DNA of 64,000 nt. Source: Icerya purchasi (Eukaryota; Arthropoda; Insecta; Hemiptera; Monophlebidae). The translations under genes were made by a program, and so were the position numbers. Within the stretch, counting starts at the first letter, position 1. Each line of letters begins with the position of its first letter. The stretch is from positions 539,804,315-539,868,314 of the forward strand of contig CM077115.1 of the NCBI GenBank assembly GCA_039619475.1. Reading direction: 5' to 3'. Positions 42,401 to 47,700 of this stretch are shown piece after piece. The notes below the pieces were generated by a model that ran no database searches, had not been told where the DNA came from, and worked only from the letters and a program-made list of their open reading frames with translations.

Positions 42401-44737
42401 TTTCTTCCATTTGTTGCTCCCTTTATTTCTAACAATCTTTCGTTTTTGCTAATTCCATCTTGACGATAGCAGTCTAATTGCGACGCTAATCACATATTTT
42501 TCGAATGGTACGCTCCCTCCGCTGAACATTCGTGTTTCTACTTCCAGCTCTTGGGCTTGTCTTTTCCTACGCCTTATAACGCATTTTTCATTATTATGCT
42601 TCCTTCCTTTTTCCATAATTTCTATTATTGTCTTTTTCTTTTTCTCAACATGTAACTGCATTAAAATCTAGTTTGCTTTCTTTGAACTGTCCCGTTGAGT
42701 TAATGTTCTCAGTTGGCAAATCCAAGGAAAAAGAAACATTTTCGAGAATCTTCATTTAGGAGAGAAGAAAAACAATATTTGCAAAGATAAACACACGATT
42801 ACAGTCTAAGTCTGAAGGACACCCAAATCGCAATCATTTCGTTCGTCTTTATTAATATATTTTTCCATTTTTTTTTCTTCTTTTTAGCTGAAATTGGGAT
42901 ATTCCCGAAAACGTTTTTAGCATATATGTCCATTTATTTTCAGTTTAAATTTTTATTATTTATTATTTTATTTCAGTCAATTTTCTATATTATTTGCAGT
43001 GTAATATTAATATTTTAGTCCGATATTTAATATTTACCCGTTTCCAACAATTACTTATATTTACACTTCAAATTTCCGATTAACCCCCCCGGGTTCACGA
43101 TATTTTTCGCTGCTCTCTAATACGAGATAGCGAAGGCATAGCGTAATTTCTAAAAAATAGCACAGAACTGTCCGGTGAAAAGTCGTTATTAAAATTTTTA
43201 AATTGATTTGCAAATTATGTTGACGTAATAATAAATTAAATCTAATTTGCTGCTGATGCTGAAGCGAATTGAGCACTATGAAAGACAGAATTTTTAATTC
43301 TGATTGGTTCAAGTTATTGATGCAAGTTATACTGTTCAATTACTACATTTTCCAGCGAATGAAAAATAATACCCGCGCAATATATTAATTGTTGTAATTG
43401 CGTTTGATTTTAATTACTGTGCTTTTACTCCAACGTTTTTTACACAATAATTTTTAGACCGACTTTCCTTTTCAGTTTTTTCACCTTTTGTCACGGATAC
43501 ATTATGGCGTTTTAGCCATAACAGGGAATAAAAGGAATTTATAAAAATGATAAGATAATAAGTATATCTCAGAAGCTCAGGAAATTCTCGGAGCATGATA
43601 CAAGAGCGGGTCTGGTACGGAAGTAATAACGCATTGTCGATGATAAAATATGTAGCAGTAATAATAATAACAAAATAAAAGTTCGTATAGGCGAAATATA
43701 CGAATAATTTTAATATTTTCTGGCTAATTATTTCATATAATTTCTGGCTAGTCCGTAATAGTATGTAGAATAAGTTTTTTTTTTTAAAGGATTCATTCAA
43801 TTCAATTCAATTCAATTCAATTCAATTCAATTCAATTCAATTCAATTCTATTCTATTCTATTCTATTCTATTCTATTCTATTCTATTCTATTCAATTCAA
43901 TTCAATTCAATTCAATTCAATTCAATTCAATTCAATTCAATTCTATTTTATTCTATTCTATTCTATTCTATTTTATTCTATTCTATTCTATTCTATTCAA
44001 TTCTATTCAATTCTATTCAATTCTATTCTATTCTATTCTATTCATTCAATCATTCATTTACTCACTCATTTTTATTTTATTACTCGGGTGGTAATCCATT
44101 ATAAGTTTGGTTTAATTTTTTCACGAGAATTTGTTATATTAGAAGAATAACTTCAATTGCGATGTTAAATAATAAGGAAGAAAAGTGTATATTAGTTATT
44201 TTTTCATCAATGATCCAGGCCGGTGGTAAATAATTCAGATCATGTTATTTAAGATTAACAATATTTCGACAATTAACGATTAAGTTTCGACGAAGATATC
44301 CGCTAGACAGCACATCAGAAGTTATTCAACAATACCGGCCAGTATATCTAGAAATAATCAGAGAGGGATACAGAATTTGAGAATAATCAAATAAAACAGG
44401 CTAAAAAATAAGTCCTATTATTATTATTATTATTTTATTTTTTATGTATTGGCGTATGATGTATACGATAAATTGAATTATTAATTGTACAATTGGTGTA
44501 TAAATTGTGAGATTCGCTTTTCTGAGCAGCTGCCAAATTTTTTCGAATCTTGTAGTTTTATATAATTAATAATTTTAATTGTAAAATAATTTGAAAGATA
44601 AATAGGAAATTGTGATTATTCTGAGAATTTTCCTTAGAGTGTAATTTTAGAGTTATTCAATAGAGATTTATTTGTTTAGGATAGTATCTATTACATAACT
44701 TGTCATTCATTTGACCGGTTACGTAATATCATATAAA

Positions 44738-44798
<61 letters not shown>

Positions 44799-47700
44799 TG
44801 GCGTTTTTAGCCATAACAGGAATTTTCTGTTCGGGCCAAAAAAAAACAAAAAAAAACCAGGAATTTATAAAAATAATAAGGTATTAAGTATATCTTAGAA
44901 GCTCAGGAAATTCTCAGAGTATGAGACAAGAGAGGACCGGTAGTATGGTAATAATAATAGTAATAACGGTATAAATAAGTTTGTATATATGAATAATTAA
45001 ATAAGTTTTTGGCTAATTATTTTAGATAATTTCTGGCTAGTCCGCAGTAGTACGTAGAATAAGTTTTATTTAAAAGGATTTTCATTTTTTTTAATTTATA
45101 TTTTACTATTCTAAAGAATCTGTTTTGAGAATCATTTTTATTATTCCAAAAAATTCCATTAACGTATTTAATGGAATTTGTTATATTTTGATTAATAATT
45201 ACAATAAAAAATTAAGAATAATTTAAACGTTTGCAATGGTGATAAAACAAAATTTGCAAAGCAGTTTCGGATTTAAAAATATTGATCAATTTTTCATTAA
45301 TCGTTCAAGGCGGCGACAGAAGATCAAGATCGTATTAAATTTGATTAATATTTGGAGAATCGAAGATTACGTAACAGCAAAAGTATCAGTAGTACATATA
45401 TCGTATATCAGAAGTTATAAAATAATACCAGTTAGCGGAACCAGAAATAATATCAGCGTGCGATGTAGAATTTAAATACTTCAATATAACGGTCTAGAAA
45501 AAATAAATATATAATTTTTTTTTATGTATTGGTATAATTGTGTATTATAAATTGAATTATTGCGATTTGTATATTAATTGTGAAATTTTATTTTTGTGCA
45601 GTTGCCAAATTTTTCGAATCCTTGGTTATATATAATTAATAATAATAATAATAATAATTACTAATCGTTAAATAATTTGAAAGAAAAGGAATAAATAGGA
45701 AATTGTGACCACTCCGAGAATTTTCTTAGAGTGCATTTGAAGTTATTTGACGGGACATAAAAATTTGTAAATATAGGATATTATTTATTACGTAACTCGC
45801 CATTCATTTGACTGGTACGTGGTAATGTATATGACCCGGCGAACTTCGTACCGTCTCAGAATCAATAAATGTTGTGTTAACTTATTAGCTGAATTAAATT
45901 CAGTTTTTTATTAAGATAAAATTAATACTCAACATGAATTAAGTTCAACAAATGTACAACAATCAAAATGAAAAGTATTTTAATTACGCGTGGCAGCAAG
46001 GCATTTGCTTTATTGAAGCGAATCGAAATGTATGTATATCTCCTAGTATTTTCATCTTAAATATAATTTTTTTTTTTTATGGGGTTGTTGACGTGGATAT
46101 TAGCTTAAAGCAATGATCTGAAGTGATCAGAAATAAAGACAGGAAGGACCGAAAGACTGGAATAACATAAGAGGGAGCAAGGAAGAGAGTGAAACACGTA
46201 CTGAGATGAATTGTTAAACGACAAGAGAGAGAAAGAAGAATTTCCGGTACCAGTGGAAAAGCATTCATCAAAAAGATGCGATCAAAGTCACATTTAAAGT
46301 GAGAAGTGCTTTTTTTTTGTTTTCGGTTTGTCGACATGAACGCATTAACAAGAAAAGTGGAGAAAGAAAAGAAAGTATAATTAGATCTCTACGCGATCAA
46401 ATATCGTAGATCGAAAGGATACAAGAGTCGGTATAACAGAAGAAAAAAGCCAAGGAGAGGCTGAAAGAGTGTTGTAAAAAGTAAGATCTATTAGTGAAAG
46501 CGACAAGTAGAAAAAGGAACGTTCAACAGCGATGAAAGAACATTCTAAAAACATACGATCAATATCATGTATAAAAAGAAAAGTGAAAGGGCGGAGAGGA
46601 CAAAAGGGAGAAGATATAACTGAGAAACATAAAAGCAATGAGGAAAGCAAACTGTAAGGGTAGATGGCAGATTGCAATGAGATGTGAATGCTACAAAGAA
46701 GGGAAGTTAAAAAACCAATGATGAAGCGAAAGAGTCGAGTGAATAGACTGATAAAAGGAGTTAGGATTAGAAAATGAAGAGGAATAATCCCCCATCCATT
46801 CGTATGCTCGATTTCGAGCGTCGTGATCCATTTTATTGCATCGCTGAAAGTTCTCTGTTCTTGATTTTGCGCACGAGTTCTTCGACTGTTGGGGTACCGG
46901 TTATTCTTTTTAGTTGGTCGATGAATCGCGTGGGTGGTACAGCTATTCGTCTCGAACCCTGTTTTTTTGCCTGGATCACCACCTTTTCGGTACTATTGAC
47001 ACGAATCACATGCCCAAAGAATTTTACCATTCTCTTATATATCATAGAAAGTATTCCTCGGTTGAGCTGAATATCTAACTTCTGAAGTATTGAAGCATTC
47101 GTCCTGTGACTCGTTCATGAGATTCTTAATATCCGTCTGTGTAAGCAGTCATTTCTATCGTTTCTAACTTTCTTCGCGATGACTTATTTAGTATCCATGA
47201 TTCACACCCGTACAATGAAATAGGGAATATTAATGTTCTTAATAGATATAATTTTTAACTTTCTTTCGAATACACTATGGTTTTTCCACATCTGTGTTAA
47301 TTCTGTTGTTGCCAGTTTTGCCTATTCGTCGCTTTATTTCTTGTATTAGTTTTGACTTTGGTTGCATCATTTTGCCTTTGTCTATTATCAGAATGAAACG
47401 TTTTTTTTTTTTCCATTTAACTTAAGGCCAGCCTCTCTTCACTGGTCTTTTCCACTAGTTGTAATAATTGCGTAATTTCTACTTCTGTATTAGCCAATAA
47501 CACCGTGTCATCTACGTGTCGTAGATTCCAGATTTTATAGCCGACAATTGATATTCCGCCGTCCGATTCTTCTGTAATCTTTCGCATTATCCATTCTCCA
47601 TATATGTTGAATAGAGACGGTGAAAGTATGCAGCCCTATGTCTTATTCCTTTTTAATTTTTAAAACTCTCCGACAGTTCATTTTCAATTCATGCTTTGGT

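Noticed and set aside
43414..43800. 128-codon minus-strand open frame at the start of repeat unit A
   Set aside because: Lies mostly in the non-coding repeat; the homologous part of unit B is not open.
43793..44046. CRISPR-like array
   Set aside because: Uniform 5-bp units without spacers; a microsatellite in a eukaryotic genome.
45236..45475. 79-codon plus-strand open frame in repeat unit B
   Set aside because: Not conserved in unit A, no family signature, composition like the surrounding repeat.
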